Assembly (NCBI RefSeq): GCF_014874095.1
Contig: NZ_JADBEB010000001.1
Coordinates: 8,246,001-8,310,000 of the forward strand
Direction: 5' to 3'
Length of the DNA stretch: 64,000 bases
Source: Plantactinospora soyae
GTDB taxonomy: Bacteria > Actinomycetota > Actinomycetes > Mycobacteriales > Micromonosporaceae
Under the pieces are notes generated by a model that was not told the DNA's origin, made no database searches, and was given only the letters and a program-made list of their open reading frames with translations. The position numbers were made by a program, and so were the translations under genes. This document shows positions 8,709-16,729 of the stretch, one piece after another. Numbering within the stretch: the stretch's first letter is position 1; each line of letters begins with the position of its first letter.

Positions 8709-8890
8709 CGATCCGAGCCTCGACGGGCCTATCCGGGATGACGGATCTCACCAGCCGACAGGGCGCTCACCGGCGGCAATACGCTCGGCGGCCCGTCCTG
8801 ACCGGTCCGGCGGGTACGAACCACGCGAACGGGTCGGTCGGGCACGGATGGCACCAGAAGGGGACACCCTCCGATCGGGATCAATCGATC

Positions 8891-11131
8891 ATGCCGCTTA
8901 CCCCGGACCGGTTCACTAGCGTGGGTGATGAAGGCGAAGCCCGCCAGCTTCTTCCGATCGGGAGGCGCGCCACGTCCACCGCAGGCCGCAGGCCCACCCC
9001 GGCCGACCCGACACCCGCCGGTACGCGGGGGGACGGGACGCCCGGCTCGGTCGTCCGCAACCTGCCTCCGGAGCTGGGACCGGACGCGATCTCGGTGCTG
9101 GAGGGACGTACCTTCATGGTCTCCAACGCCCTGGGTGACGTGCCGGAACGGTCGATCGGCGGCCTGGTCCACGACGACACCCGGTTCCTGAGCCGTTGGG
9201 AGCTGATGATCAACGAGGAACGCCTGCTCATCCTGGGCTCCGGAACCGTCGACGACTACTCGGCGGCGTTCTTCCTGACCAATCCCGAGCTGCCCGGCCT
9301 GCCGGCGAACACCATCGGAATCCGCCGGCAGCGCTTCGTCGGCGACGGCATGCACGAGCGGTTCGAGTTGCAGTCCTTTGCCGACGATCCGGTGCGGATC
9401 CGGCTCCGGTTGGCGGTCCGGGCCGACTTCGCGGACCTCTTCGAGATCAAGGAGGAGGTTCGGGACCGCTCGGGACAGATCACCCGTCGACACTCCCAGG
9501 ACGGCTCCGGGCTGGACTTCGAGTACCGCAACGGCACCTTCCGGGCCCGGACCGAGGTCCGGGTCACCGTGCCGGCGACGGCGATCGACGGCGACGACCT
9601 GGTCTGGGACCTGGAGTTGGCGCCGGACCAGGACTGGCTCTGCGAGATGAATGTGCCGTTGCAGCACGGACCCCGGAACCTGCTGCCGGCGCACCGGCTG
9701 TTCGGCGACGTCTTCGACACCGACTCGGACGACGTGGTGACCCGCTGGCGGGCCAGCGTACCGGTGGTGCGATCCGACTCCGCACTGCTCGCCGACGTGT
9801 ACAACAAGGCGTCGTCGGACATGACCGCGCTCCGGATCGAGAAGGAGGTGAAGGGCCAGCAGGTGGTACTTCCGGCAGCCGGGCTGCCGTGGTTCCTCAC
9901 CGTCTTCGGGCGGGACACGCTGATCTGCTCGTTTCAGACGGTTGCCTTCGCGCAGCGGCTGGCGCACGGCGCCCTGGTCGCGCTCGCGGCGGTGCAGGGC
10001 AGCCGGGTCGACGACTTCAGCGACGAGGAACCGGGCAGGATCCTGCACGAGGTACGCAGCGGTGAGCTGACCCGACTCGGCGTCAAGCCGCACAACCCGT
10101 ACTACGGCGCCGCCGACGCCACCCAGCTGTGGCTGATCGTGCTCTCCGAGTACTGGCGGTGGAGCGGCGACGACCAGTGCGTACGCGACATGCGGGGCAA
10201 CGCGTACGCGGCACTGCGCTGGATCGACGAGTACGGCGACCGGGACGGGGACGGCTTCGTCGAGTACGCGACCCGGTCCACCCAGGGGCTGGGCAACCAG
10301 TGCTGGCGCGACTCGTGGGACGGGATCCAGTTCTCGAACGGGTCGATCCCGGTGCTGCCGATAGCGACCTGCGAGACGCAGGGCTACACCTACGACGCGA
10401 AACTACGGATGGCGGAGCTGGCCGACGGGCCGCTCGACGAGCCGGCTCTCGCGCGGCGGCTCCGCGCCGAGGCCGCCGAGCTGCGGGAGCGGTTCAACCG
10501 GGCCTTCTGGATCGAGGAGCGGGGCGGCTACTACGCGCTCGGCCTGGACGGGGACAAGCGTCAGATCGACATGATGTCGTCGAACATGGGCCAGCTGCTC
10601 TGGAGCGGCATCGTTCCGCCGGACCGGGCCGCCACGGTGGCCCGTCAACTCATGTCCGACCAGCTCTTCTCCGGATGGGGCGTCCGCTGCACCTCCACCG
10701 ACGACCGTGGGTACAACCCGATCGGCTACCACACCGGTACGGTCTGGCCGCACGACAACGCGCTGATCGCGTACGGGCTGGCCCGCTACGGCTTCCGCGA
10801 GGAGGCGAACCGGATCATCCTGGCCATGATCGAGGCGGCGGGGTTCTCCGAGTTCCGCCTGCCGGAGGCCCTCTCGGGCTACGACCGGTCCTTCGGCCGG
10901 GCGCCGGTGCCGTACCCGACCGCCTGCAAGCCGCAGGCCTGGGCGGCCAGCGCGCCGAAGCTCTTCCTGCGTACCCTGCTCGGGCTCGAGGTCGAGCAGG
11001 GCCGGATCGTCCTCGATCCACGCATTCCGGAGGAGATCGGCCGGATCGAGGTGGTCGGCTGCAACGCCTTCGGCAAACGCTGGGACCTGACCGCCACCGG
11101 AACGCGGTACGAGATCCGACCGACGCCCTGA
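8891..11131 (+). CDS. Amylo-alpha-1,6-glucosidase / glycogen-debranching-enzyme family protein
   Basis: About 746 residues from ATG 8891; GTG 8921 is possible and neither has a good ribosome site. The conserved part starts at VRNLPPELGPDAISVLEGRTFMVSNALGDV. An N-terminal beta-rich domain (roughly 55-260: GGLVHDDTRFLSRWEL) is followed by a six-hairpin (alpha/alpha)6 catalytic domain with WFLTVFGRDTLI, DATQLWLIVLSEY, NQCWRDSWDGIQF, GYHTGTVWPHDNALIAYGLARYG and the end GRIEVVGCNAFGKRWDL. This is the actinobacterial stand-alone debranching/GH-like family whose exact substrate is often undefined. It lacks a signal peptide. No maltodextrin or glycogen genes sit beside it. Tail to tail with the serine hydrolase at 11141. 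Confidence 0.85.
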   Translation: MPLTPDRFTSVGDEGEARQLLPIGRRATSTAGRRPTPADPTPAGTRGDGTPGSVVRNLPPELGPDAISVLEGRTFMVSNALGDVPERSIGGLVHDDTRFLSRWELMINEERLLILGSGTVDDYSAAFFLTNPELPGLPANTIGIRRQRFVGDGMHERFELQSFADDPVRIRLRLAVRADFADLFEIKEEVRDRSGQITRRHSQDGSGLDFEYRNGTFRARTEVRVTVPATAIDGDDLVWDLELAPDQDWLCEMNVPLQHGPRNLLPAHRLFGDVFDTDSDDVVTRWRASVPVVRSDSALLADVYNKASSDMTALRIEKEVKGQQVVLPAAGLPWFLTVFGRDTLICSFQTVAFAQRLAHGALVALAAVQGSRVDDFSDEEPGRILHEVRSGELTRLGVKPHNPYYGAADATQLWLIVLSEYWRWSGDDQCVRDMRGNAYAALRWIDEYGDRDGDGFVEYATRSTQGLGNQCWRDSWDGIQFSNGSIPVLPIATCETQGYTYDAKLRMAELADGPLDEPALARRLRAEAAELRERFNRAFWIEERGGYYALGLDGDKRQIDMMSSNMGQLLWSGIVPPDRAATVARQLMSDQLFSGWGVRCTSTDDRGYNPIGYHTGTVWPHDNALIAYGLARYGFREEANRIILAMIEAAGFSEFRLPEALSGYDRSFGRAPVPYPTACKPQAWAASAPKLFLRTLLGLEVEQGRIVLDPRIPEEIGRIEVVGCNAFGKRWDLTATGTRYEIRPTP

Positions 11132-11140
11132 GTCGCCCGG

Positions 11141-12169
11141 TCAGCCGCCGTCGACCGGCCGGAAGGGATCGACGGAGTGTCGCGCCTTCGCCGTCCGGTT
11201 GGTGGTCGCCGCGATCGAGTTGAACAGGACCCGGCCGAGTACGGCGTGCGCCTGCACCGCCGGGTGCGTCGCCCCGTAGTTGTCGAGGTCGCCGAGGGAG
11301 TCGGCGAAGAGCGCGTACGTCAGCGTCGGCGCGCCGTTCGCGTCGAACATGATGCCGGCCTCGTGCCGCGCGGCGCCGAGGTCGTCGAAGTCCGAGCCGT
11401 ACTTGGTGGCGACCCGGCTGCGCTCGGCCGAGGACATGTTGCGGCGGACCCCGTCGTGGTACCCGTTGATCCAGCGCAGGATGCCGAGCAGGAAGTCGGC
11501 CGACCTCGCGGAGAGCAGCGTCTTGTTGGCCAGCCGCCACAGCAGGTCGTGGGTCTCACGCGGCGTGGTGACGCCGAGGAAGAACCGGTTCGGGTTGGCG
11601 ACCGGTTCCACCCGGGTGTGGATGAAGCCCTTCGCGGCGAGGATCTCGTTGATCTCCAGCGCCGGAACGACCCGGCCACACATCCGGACCGCCGTGTTGT
11701 CCGAGACGAGCAGCATCGCGGTGAGGAAGTTGGCGACCGTGACCTGGTCGCCCCAGACGGTCTGCAGGAAGTAGATGCCGGTGCCGCCGAGGATGATGTC
11801 CGCGTTGAGGTCGAGCCGCTGGTCCAGGCGCAGCTCACCACGGTCGATCTTGTCCATCACCGCCACGGCCACCGCGAGCTTCTGCACGCTGTAACCGTGG
11901 GTCACGTGGTCGGCGTCGTCCTCCACAATGGTCTCCAGCGCACCGGCCGGGTTGACCATCGCGATGTGCGAGTGCCACACCCCACCCGCACGGGTCTTCT
12001 GCTCGTTGTACTTCCGCCGGATCTTGTTCCGGTTCGCCTCGACGCCGGCCGACACGGCGGGCTGCACCGGTCCGCTCGGCGCGGCGACCGCGGCCCGACC
12101 GGTCGCCACGACTGTCGCCGCCGCCGCACCCATCCCGATCGCGACCCGGCGAGTGACCTGCTCTGCCAT
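11141..12169 (-). CDS. Tat-exported class-A beta-lactamase-like serine hydrolase
   Basis: 342 residues from ATG 12169, chosen for the GGGGGAGG site just upstream. Twin-arginine signal TRRVAIGMGAAAATVVATG, cleavage near residue 30. The penicillin-binding/class-A fold is supported by Ser94-xx-Lys97 (YSVQKL) and Ser156-Asp157-Asn158 (LVSDNTA). The third motif KTG is not obvious; Lys256-Tyr-Gly (ATKYGSDF) followed by HEAGIMFDANG is the best candidate. Length is slightly above a typical class A enzyme. It may be a D,D-peptidase-like or other serine hydrolase rather than a beta-lactamase, and resistance cannot be inferred. No regulator is adjacent. Confidence 0.75.
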   Translation of the reverse strand: MAEQVTRRVAIGMGAAAATVVATGRAAVAAPSGPVQPAVSAGVEANRNKIRRKYNEQKTRAGGVWHSHIAMVNPAGALETIVEDDADHVTHGYSVQKLAVAVAVMDKIDRGELRLDQRLDLNADIILGGTGIYFLQTVWGDQVTVANFLTAMLLVSDNTAVRMCGRVVPALEINEILAAKGFIHTRVEPVANPNRFFLGVTTPRETHDLLWRLANKTLLSARSADFLLGILRWINGYHDGVRRNMSSAERSRVATKYGSDFDDLGAARHEAGIMFDANGAPTLTYALFADSLGDLDNYGATHPAVQAHAVLGRVLFNSIAATTNRTAKARHSVDPFRPVDGG

Positions 12170-12341
12170 GGTTCCTCCCCCGTTGACCATCGACAAACGT
12201 CCGAGGGAGCGTAGCGATCAGGGCCTCCGGCAACAAGCGCGACAGCGGGGTCGGGACCGTTCCAGTCGTCGTACAGTCCATGTCCAGTGGGGTGGGTCAG
12301 GCTTCGGCGAATTCGCCACCCGCCACCGATCGGAGCACCCC

Positions 12342-12695
12342 ATGCCTCGGATTTCCGCCACCCTGGCCGCGTTCACCATGGCTGCCGGCATCGTCGCGGC
12401 CGCATCGCCCGCCCAGGCCGCACCCGGCGACCAGATGTGGTCGTGCGGCTCCGTGCCGTCGGGTTGGGTGGTGCTCGCCTACGGCGGCACCTGCGCCACT
12501 CCGGCGACACCCCGGGCGAGCTACCAGTTCATCCAACAGGCCGAGGGCATGCCGGCCGGCAACAGCCTCACCGTCTGCGCCTGGTCGTCGATCCCGGCGG
12601 GCTGGCGCGTGGTCTACGGCCCGGTCCCGGCCGGCCAGTGCAGCATCGGCTGGGGAGCGCCCTCCCCGAACGCCCTGATCATCAGCAACTCATGA
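12342..12695 (+). CDS. Small secreted cysteine-containing protein of unknown function
   Basis: 117 residues. Signal peptide residues 1-26 (ATLAAFTMAAGIVAAASPAQA) leaves a mature protein of about 90 residues with four cysteines (WSCGS, GTCATP, TVCAWS, GQCSIG), compatible with two disulfides. GGAG at 12332-12335 precedes ATG 12342 by six nucleotides. The mature domain has no motif I recognise. The stop overlaps the convergent luciferase-like gene by 6 nt. The intergenic 12170-12341 shows no clear operator. Confidence 0.65.
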   Translation: MPRISATLAAFTMAAGIVAAASPAQAAPGDQMWSCGSVPSGWVVLAYGGTCATPATPRASYQFIQQAEGMPAGNSLTVCAWSSIPAGWRVVYGPVPAGQCSIGWGAPSPNALIISNS

Positions 12696-13766
12696 GGACA
12701 GGAGCTCCCGGACGCGCGGAATGACCCGGGTGCCGTACAGCTCGATGTTGGTCAGCAGCGCGTCGTGCGGAAGACCGCCCATGCCGTACTTGAGGTCGAA
12801 CCGGTTCGCACCCAGCGCGGTCAGGGTCGCCGCGATCTTCTGCGCCACGGTTTCCGGCGAGCCGACGTGGAGCGGTCCGTCCGGTCCGACCGCGTACTCG
12901 AAGGACTCCCTGGTCGGGACGGCGAAGCCACGGGTCCGGCCGATCCGGCGGATCACCTCGCGGTAGTGCGGCCAGAACTCCGTACGGGCCTGCTCGTCGG
13001 TCGCGGCGACGTGGCCCGGCGAGTGCACTCCGACCGGCCGGTCCCCCTGCCCGAAGCGCTCAAGGGCCTGGTGGAAGAGCTGGGAAAAGGGTGCGAACCG
13101 GGCCGGGGACCCGCCGATGATCGCAAGCATCAACGAGAATCCGTGGTGTGCCGCCCGGATCACCGACTGGGGGCTTCCGCCGACCCCGATCCAGGTCGGC
13201 AGGGGCCCGGACTCGGTGTGCGGTACGACATCCTGGTCCCGCAGCGGGCTGCGGGTCTTGCCCTCCCAGCTGACCGGTCCGCCCTTGAGCAGCTCGGCGA
13301 AGAGACCCACCTTCTCCTCGAAGAGGCTCTCGTAGTCGGCGAGGTCGTACCCGAAGAGCGGGAACGAGTCGATGCTCGAACCCCGGCCGAGGATGACCTC
13401 GGCCCGTCCTCCGGAGATGGCGTGCAGCGTGGAGTAGCGCTGGAACACCCGGACGGGATCGTCCGAACTCAGTACGGTGACCGCCGACCCGAGGTGGATC
13501 CGGGTCGTACGCCCGGCGATCGCGCCGAGCACCACGTCGGCGGCCGAGAGCGGGAAGTCGTCGGTATGGTGCTCACCGATTCCGAAGAAGTCCACCCCGA
13601 CCTGGTCGGCCAGGGCACCCTGTTCGACGAGGTTCCGGATCGTCTGGGCGTGTGAGAGTGGGCGGCCGTCGACGCCGTTCGTGACGTCGCCGAAGGTGTC
13701 GAGGCCGAGGACGAGTGGGAACCGCGCCGGCTCGGTCGCCTCGGTGGTGGAGGGTGCTGTTGTCAT
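12690..13766 (-). CDS. LLM-class (luciferase-like) flavin-dependent oxidoreductase
   Basis: 358 residues from ATG 13766. TIM-barrel family shown by FPLVLGLDTFGD, VGVDFFGIGEHHTDDFPLSAADVVLGAIAGRTTRIHLGSAVTVLSSDDPVRVFQRYSTLHAISGGRAEVILGRGS and PTWIGVGGSPQSVIRAA. It would use reduced flavin for oxygenation or dehydrogenation of an unknown substrate. Third gene of a leftward set after MarR (14508-15020) and an NAD(P)-binding reductase (13840-14511), so it probably responds to the MarR ligand. Its C-terminal 150 residues are closely related to the truncated protein encoded at 15116-15574. Confidence 0.85.
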   Translation of the reverse strand: MTTAPSTTEATEPARFPLVLGLDTFGDVTNGVDGRPLSHAQTIRNLVEQGALADQVGVDFFGIGEHHTDDFPLSAADVVLGAIAGRTTRIHLGSAVTVLSSDDPVRVFQRYSTLHAISGGRAEVILGRGSSIDSFPLFGYDLADYESLFEEKVGLFAELLKGGPVSWEGKTRSPLRDQDVVPHTESGPLPTWIGVGGSPQSVIRAAHHGFSLMLAIIGGSPARFAPFSQLFHQALERFGQGDRPVGVHSPGHVAATDEQARTEFWPHYREVIRRIGRTRGFAVPTRESFEYAVGPDGPLHVGSPETVAQKIAATLTALGANRFDLKYGMGGLPHDALLTNIELYGTRVIPRVRELLSS

Positions 13767-13839
13767 GTCGGGCTTCTTCGTCTGGTGGGGATCTGCTCTG
13801 TCTGGTGGGGATCTGGGCGAGGGACCGGGTGGGACGCGT

Positions 13840-14511
13840 TCACGGCGACGTCGGGTCGGGCGCCGGTTCGGCCCGTACGGCCTGGGCGAACTCGACGCGG
13901 CGCAGCGACGCTCCGAAGACGGGGCCGCCGGGTTCGAGGAGGCGGCCGGCGGCAAGGCTGTCCAGGCGTACGGCGTCGTAACCGATCCGCTCCACGACGT
14001 CGGCCACGAGGTCCCGGGCGCCCCGGTCGTCGCTGGCGACGCCGAGCGCCCGCCGATCCGGGGAGCCTGCGGGCCGGCGTTCGGATTCGAGTTCGTGGTA
14101 ACCGGTGTGGTTGAGGGTCTTGACGATCGTCGACCGGGGCAGCCGACGCGCGACGATCTCGCTGCTGCCGTACCGGCGGTCTTCGAACATCTCCTGGACG
14201 CCGTCCGTCGGCGGCCAGTAGTTCATCATGTCCACGACGAGCCGGCCGGCGACCAGGGCCGGGTCGAAGGCCGGGAACCGGTGCAGCGGGATCGCCAACA
14301 TCACGATGTCGGCGTCGGCGACGGCGTCGGCCGCCCGGCGCGGCTCGGCGCCCGGCGCCAGCACCTGGGTGATGAGGGCGATTCGCTCCGGGTCCCCGGA
14401 GGCGGCGACCGCCACCCGGTAGCCGGCGGCGATCGCGACCCGGGCGACGACCGGGCCCACGTGCCCCGCGCCGAGTACGGCGATCCGGGGCAACGACAAC
14501 TCCTCGGTCAT
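13840..14511 (-). CDS. NAD(P)-binding oxidoreductase, COG2085/F420-dependent NADP reductase-like
   Basis: 223 residues. Rossmann fold starts at IAVLGAGHVGPVVARVAIAAGYRVAVAASGDP (residues 9-40) and continues ADADIVMLAIPLHRFPAF and GRLVVDMMNYWPP. The family includes F420:NADP oxidoreductases and related dinucleotide reductases. ATG 14511 overlaps the stop of marR by ATGA, so translation is coupled. With the luciferase-like enzyme downstream it could supply reduced cofactor, an inference from operon order. A Pro/Ala-rich tail follows the domain. 73 nt of non-coding sequence, with a repeated CCCCACCAGAC-type segment on this strand, separates it from 13766. Confidence 0.75.
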   Translation of the reverse strand: MTEELSLPRIAVLGAGHVGPVVARVAIAAGYRVAVAASGDPERIALITQVLAPGAEPRRAADAVADADIVMLAIPLHRFPAFDPALVAGRLVVDMMNYWPPTDGVQEMFEDRRYGSSEIVARRLPRSTIVKTLNHTGYHELESERRPAGSPDRRALGVASDDRGARDLVADVVERIGYDAVRLDSLAAGRLLEPGGPVFGASLRRVEFAQAVRAEPAPDPTSP

Positions 14512-15020
14512 GACTGGTCATCTTCCCGGTCGGCGGCGGTCGGGTGGAGGTGGCTCCGCAGGGCGCGCAGGATGTCGGCGAGCGCCTCGAACTGCTCGGG
14601 CGTCAGGGCGTCGGCGAAGTGTTCCTTGACCGCCCTCAGGTGCGGTGCGGTCGCCCGCCGGAACAGCCCCGCCCCGTCGTCGGTGAGCGAGACCTCGGCG
14701 CCCCGGCTGTCGGTGGCGCAGTCGTCACGGCGGATCAGGCCGCGCCGCTCCATCCGGGCGAGGTGGTGGGAGAGCCTGCTCCGCTCCCAGTCGATGGTCG
14801 CCGCCAGCTCCGAGGACCGCATTCGTCTGCCGTTCGCCTCACTCAGCGCCAGCAGCACCTGGTAGTCCGCCGGCGTGAGCTGCGTCTCGGCGAGCAACTG
14901 TGCCCCGAGAAGCCGCCGAAGCTCCGCGGTCGTGTCGATCAACGCCCGCCAGGTCGCGAGTTCCCGGGTCACCATCCGCTGGCGCGACGCCGCGCTGCCG
15001 GCTCCGTCGTGGTCTCGCAC
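14508..15020 (-). CDS. MarR-family transcriptional regulator
   Basis: 170 residues from GTG 15020 with AGGAGG upstream. Winged-helix core: LTPADYQVLLALSEANGRRMRSSELAATIDWERSRLSHHLARMERRGLIRRDDCATDSRGAEVSLTDDG (about 50-117), with flanking dimerisation helices. MarR proteins usually repress themselves and adjacent detoxification genes until a phenolic or other small ligand binds. Three copies of a perfect 12-bp palindrome lie directly upstream (15039-15093). First gene of the operon with the reductase and luciferase-like enzyme, and divergent from the truncated luciferase-like gene. Confidence 0.9.
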   Translation of the reverse strand: MRDHDGAGSAASRQRMVTRELATWRALIDTTAELRRLLGAQLLAETQLTPADYQVLLALSEANGRRMRSSELAATIDWERSRLSHHLARMERRGLIRRDDCATDSRGAEVSLTDDGAGLFRRATAPHLRAVKEHFADALTPEQFEALADILRALRSHLHPTAADREDDQS

Positions 15021-15038
15021 GGCCCGACCTCCTTCTCA

Positions 15039-15093
15039 TTGACGCGTCAACCATAACCGGCATATGGTTGACGCGTCAACATTGACGCGTCAA
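15039..15093. promoter_or_regulatory. Triple TTGACGCGTCAA palindrome, probable MarR operators
   Basis: The perfect palindrome TTGACGCGTCAA occurs at 15039-15050, 15068-15079 and 15082-15093; centres are 29 and 14 bp apart. The first copy sits 18 bp before the marR start, the last 22 bp before the divergent ATG 15116. Three identical copies in 55 bp are very unlikely by chance and fit cooperative binding by the adjacent MarR dimer, controlling both directions. Confidence 0.8.
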
Positions 15094-15115
15094 TCACATC
15101 TGGAAGGGGATGGCG

Positions 15116-15574
15116 ATGGCGATCACAGGAACGGCGACGGACAATCCCGCCCGCTTCCCCCGCCTGTCCGAGCTCTACCGACAGGCCACCGCGCAGACCG
15201 GCTCCGCTCCGCTGCCGATCGGAGTGCACTCCCCCGGCCACGTCGCGGCAACCGACGAGCAGGCGAGGGAGGAGTACTGGCCCACCTACCGGACGTTCCT
15301 GCTCGACGTCCGCCGGCAACGGGGCTTCCCCGAGATCACCCGCGAGTACTTCGAGCACGAGGTGTCGTACGGCTCCCTCTACGTCGGCTCGCCCGAGACG
15401 GTGGCCGGGCGCATCGTCAAGACCATGACCATCCTCGGGGCCACCCGCTTCGACCTCAAGTACGGCATGGGACCGATGCCGCACGCGATCCTGATGGAGA
15501 ACATCCGCCTCTTCGGCACCGAGGTCGCACCCCGGGTACGCGAACGTCTCCGGCTGCCGGTGGCCCGTTCCTGA
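15116..15574 (+). CDS. N-terminally truncated LLM-class oxidoreductase paralogue
   Basis: 152 residues from ATG 15116; ATG 15110 is in frame but has no spacing to the GGAAGGGG site, which suits 15116. It aligns only with the C-terminal part of the luciferase-like enzyme at 12690: both contain GVHSPGHVAATDEQAR, VGSPETVA and RFDLKYGMG. The first residues, MAITG..NPARF, line up with the internal strand LAIIGGSPARF of the complete protein. The N-terminal half of the TIM barrel, including the flavin-contact strands, is missing. It has its own ribosome site and sits behind three operator palindromes, so it may be expressed. It is either a remnant or a small protein with a new role. Confidence 0.7.
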   Translation: MAITGTATDNPARFPRLSELYRQATAQTGSAPLPIGVHSPGHVAATDEQAREEYWPTYRTFLLDVRRQRGFPEITREYFEHEVSYGSLYVGSPETVAGRIVKTMTILGATRFDLKYGMGPMPHAILMENIRLFGTEVAPRVRERLRLPVARS

Positions 15575-15622
15575 CCGGCGCCACCACCGCCTCGCCGGCC
15601 GATCCGACCGGACGGGATCAGG

Positions 15623-16729
15623 TCACAGGGGTAGCCACTCGGTGCCGGTGGTGACCGCCGCCAGGGCGTCGGGGATCGGCTCGACGCCGATACCCGGGCC
15701 GGTCGGCACGGCGAGGTGGCCGTCCGCGAGCACGAACGGGGCGGTGATGTCCGTCCGGTAGTAGCGGTCCGAGGCGGAGGTGTCGCCGGGCAGCGTGAAC
15801 CCGGGCAGCGCCGCCAGCGCCACGTTCGCGGCCCGGCCGATCCCGGTCTCCAACATGCCGCCGCACCAGACCGGTACGCCCTGCGCCACGCAGACGTCGT
15901 GCACCCGGCGCGCCTCCAGGTAGCCGCCGACCCGACCCGGCTTGACGTTCACGATCGCGCACGCCCCCAGCGCGATGGCGTCGGCGGCGGCCCGGGCCGA
16001 GGTGATCGACTCGTCCAGGCAGACCGGCGTACGGAGAACCCGGGCCAGTTCCGCGTGTCCGAGCAGGTCCTCCTCGTCTAACGGCTGCTCGATCAGCAGC
16101 AGGTCGAACGGGTCCAGCCGGGCCAGGTGCCGAGCGTCTCCCCGGCGGTACGCGGCGTTCGCGTCCACCTGCAACAGGATGTCGTCGCCGAACCGCTCCC
16201 GTACGGCGCGTACCGGCTCGACGTCCCACCCCGGCTCGATCTTCAGCTTGATCCGGACGTAGCCGGCCGCGAGGTAGCCGCCCACCGCGTCCAGCAGTTC
16301 GTCGACCGAGTCCATGATGCCGACCGAGACTCCACAGGGGACGCGGTCGCGTACCGCACCCAGCTCGCGGGCGAGTGACCGGCCCTCGGCGCGCAGCTCG
16401 GCGTCGAGCACCGCCGTTTCCAGCGCTGCCTTCGCCATCCGGTGCCCCCGGACCGGGGCCAACGCCGGGGCCACCCGGTTGGCGTCCAGGCCCGGCTGCG
16501 CCGCGAGCGCCGGGATCAGGAACCGACGCAGCACCTCCCCGGCCGCCGCCACGTACTCCGAGGAGTACAGCGGCTCCGACATCGCCACGCACTCACCCCA
16601 ACCCTCGGCCTCCGTCGTCACCACCCGGAGCAGCAGGACGTCCCGGGACGTCTCCGTGCCGAAGGAGGTCCGGAACGGTGCCACCAACGGCATCCGGATC
16701 CGGCGCAGTTCCACTCCGGTGAGCTTCAT
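15623..16729 (-). CDS. OSBS/N-succinylamino acid racemase-like enolase superfamily enzyme
   Basis: 368 residues. Muconate-lactonising subgroup of the enolase superfamily: acid-base lysines Lys161 and Lys163 (RIKLKIEPG) and Lys263 (VNVKPGR), metal ligands Asp189 (LLQVDANAAY), Glu214 (LLIEQPLDEE) and Asp239 (CLDESI). This is the o-succinylbenzoate synthase / N-succinylamino acid racemase (NSAR) family. No other menaquinone gene is near. Instead it follows a COG3375 acyltransferase and an M20 hydrolase, the gene set known for irreversible D- to L-amino-acid conversion, so the NSAR role is preferred. ATG 16729 overlaps the upstream stop by ATGA; GAGGAGAGACG precedes it. Last gene of the operon starting at 22248. 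Confidence 0.85.
   Translation of the reverse strand: MKLTGVELRRIRMPLVAPFRTSFGTETSRDVLLLRVVTTEAEGWGECVAMSEPLYSSEYVAAAGEVLRRFLIPALAAQPGLDANRVAPALAPVRGHRMAKAALETAVLDAELRAEGRSLARELGAVRDRVPCGVSVGIMDSVDELLDAVGGYLAAGYVRIKLKIEPGWDVEPVRAVRERFGDDILLQVDANAAYRRGDARHLARLDPFDLLLIEQPLDEEDLLGHAELARVLRTPVCLDESITSARAAADAIALGACAIVNVKPGRVGGYLEARRVHDVCVAQGVPVWCGGMLETGIGRAANVALAALPGFTLPGDTSASDRYYRTDITAPFVLADGHLAVPTGPGIGVEPIPDALAAVTTGTEWLPL

Noticed and set aside
15623-16729. Menaquinone biosynthesis role (menC) for the enolase superfamily enzyme
   Set aside because: Not excluded, but no other men gene is present and the coupled GNAT and M20 genes fit the NSAR pathway better.
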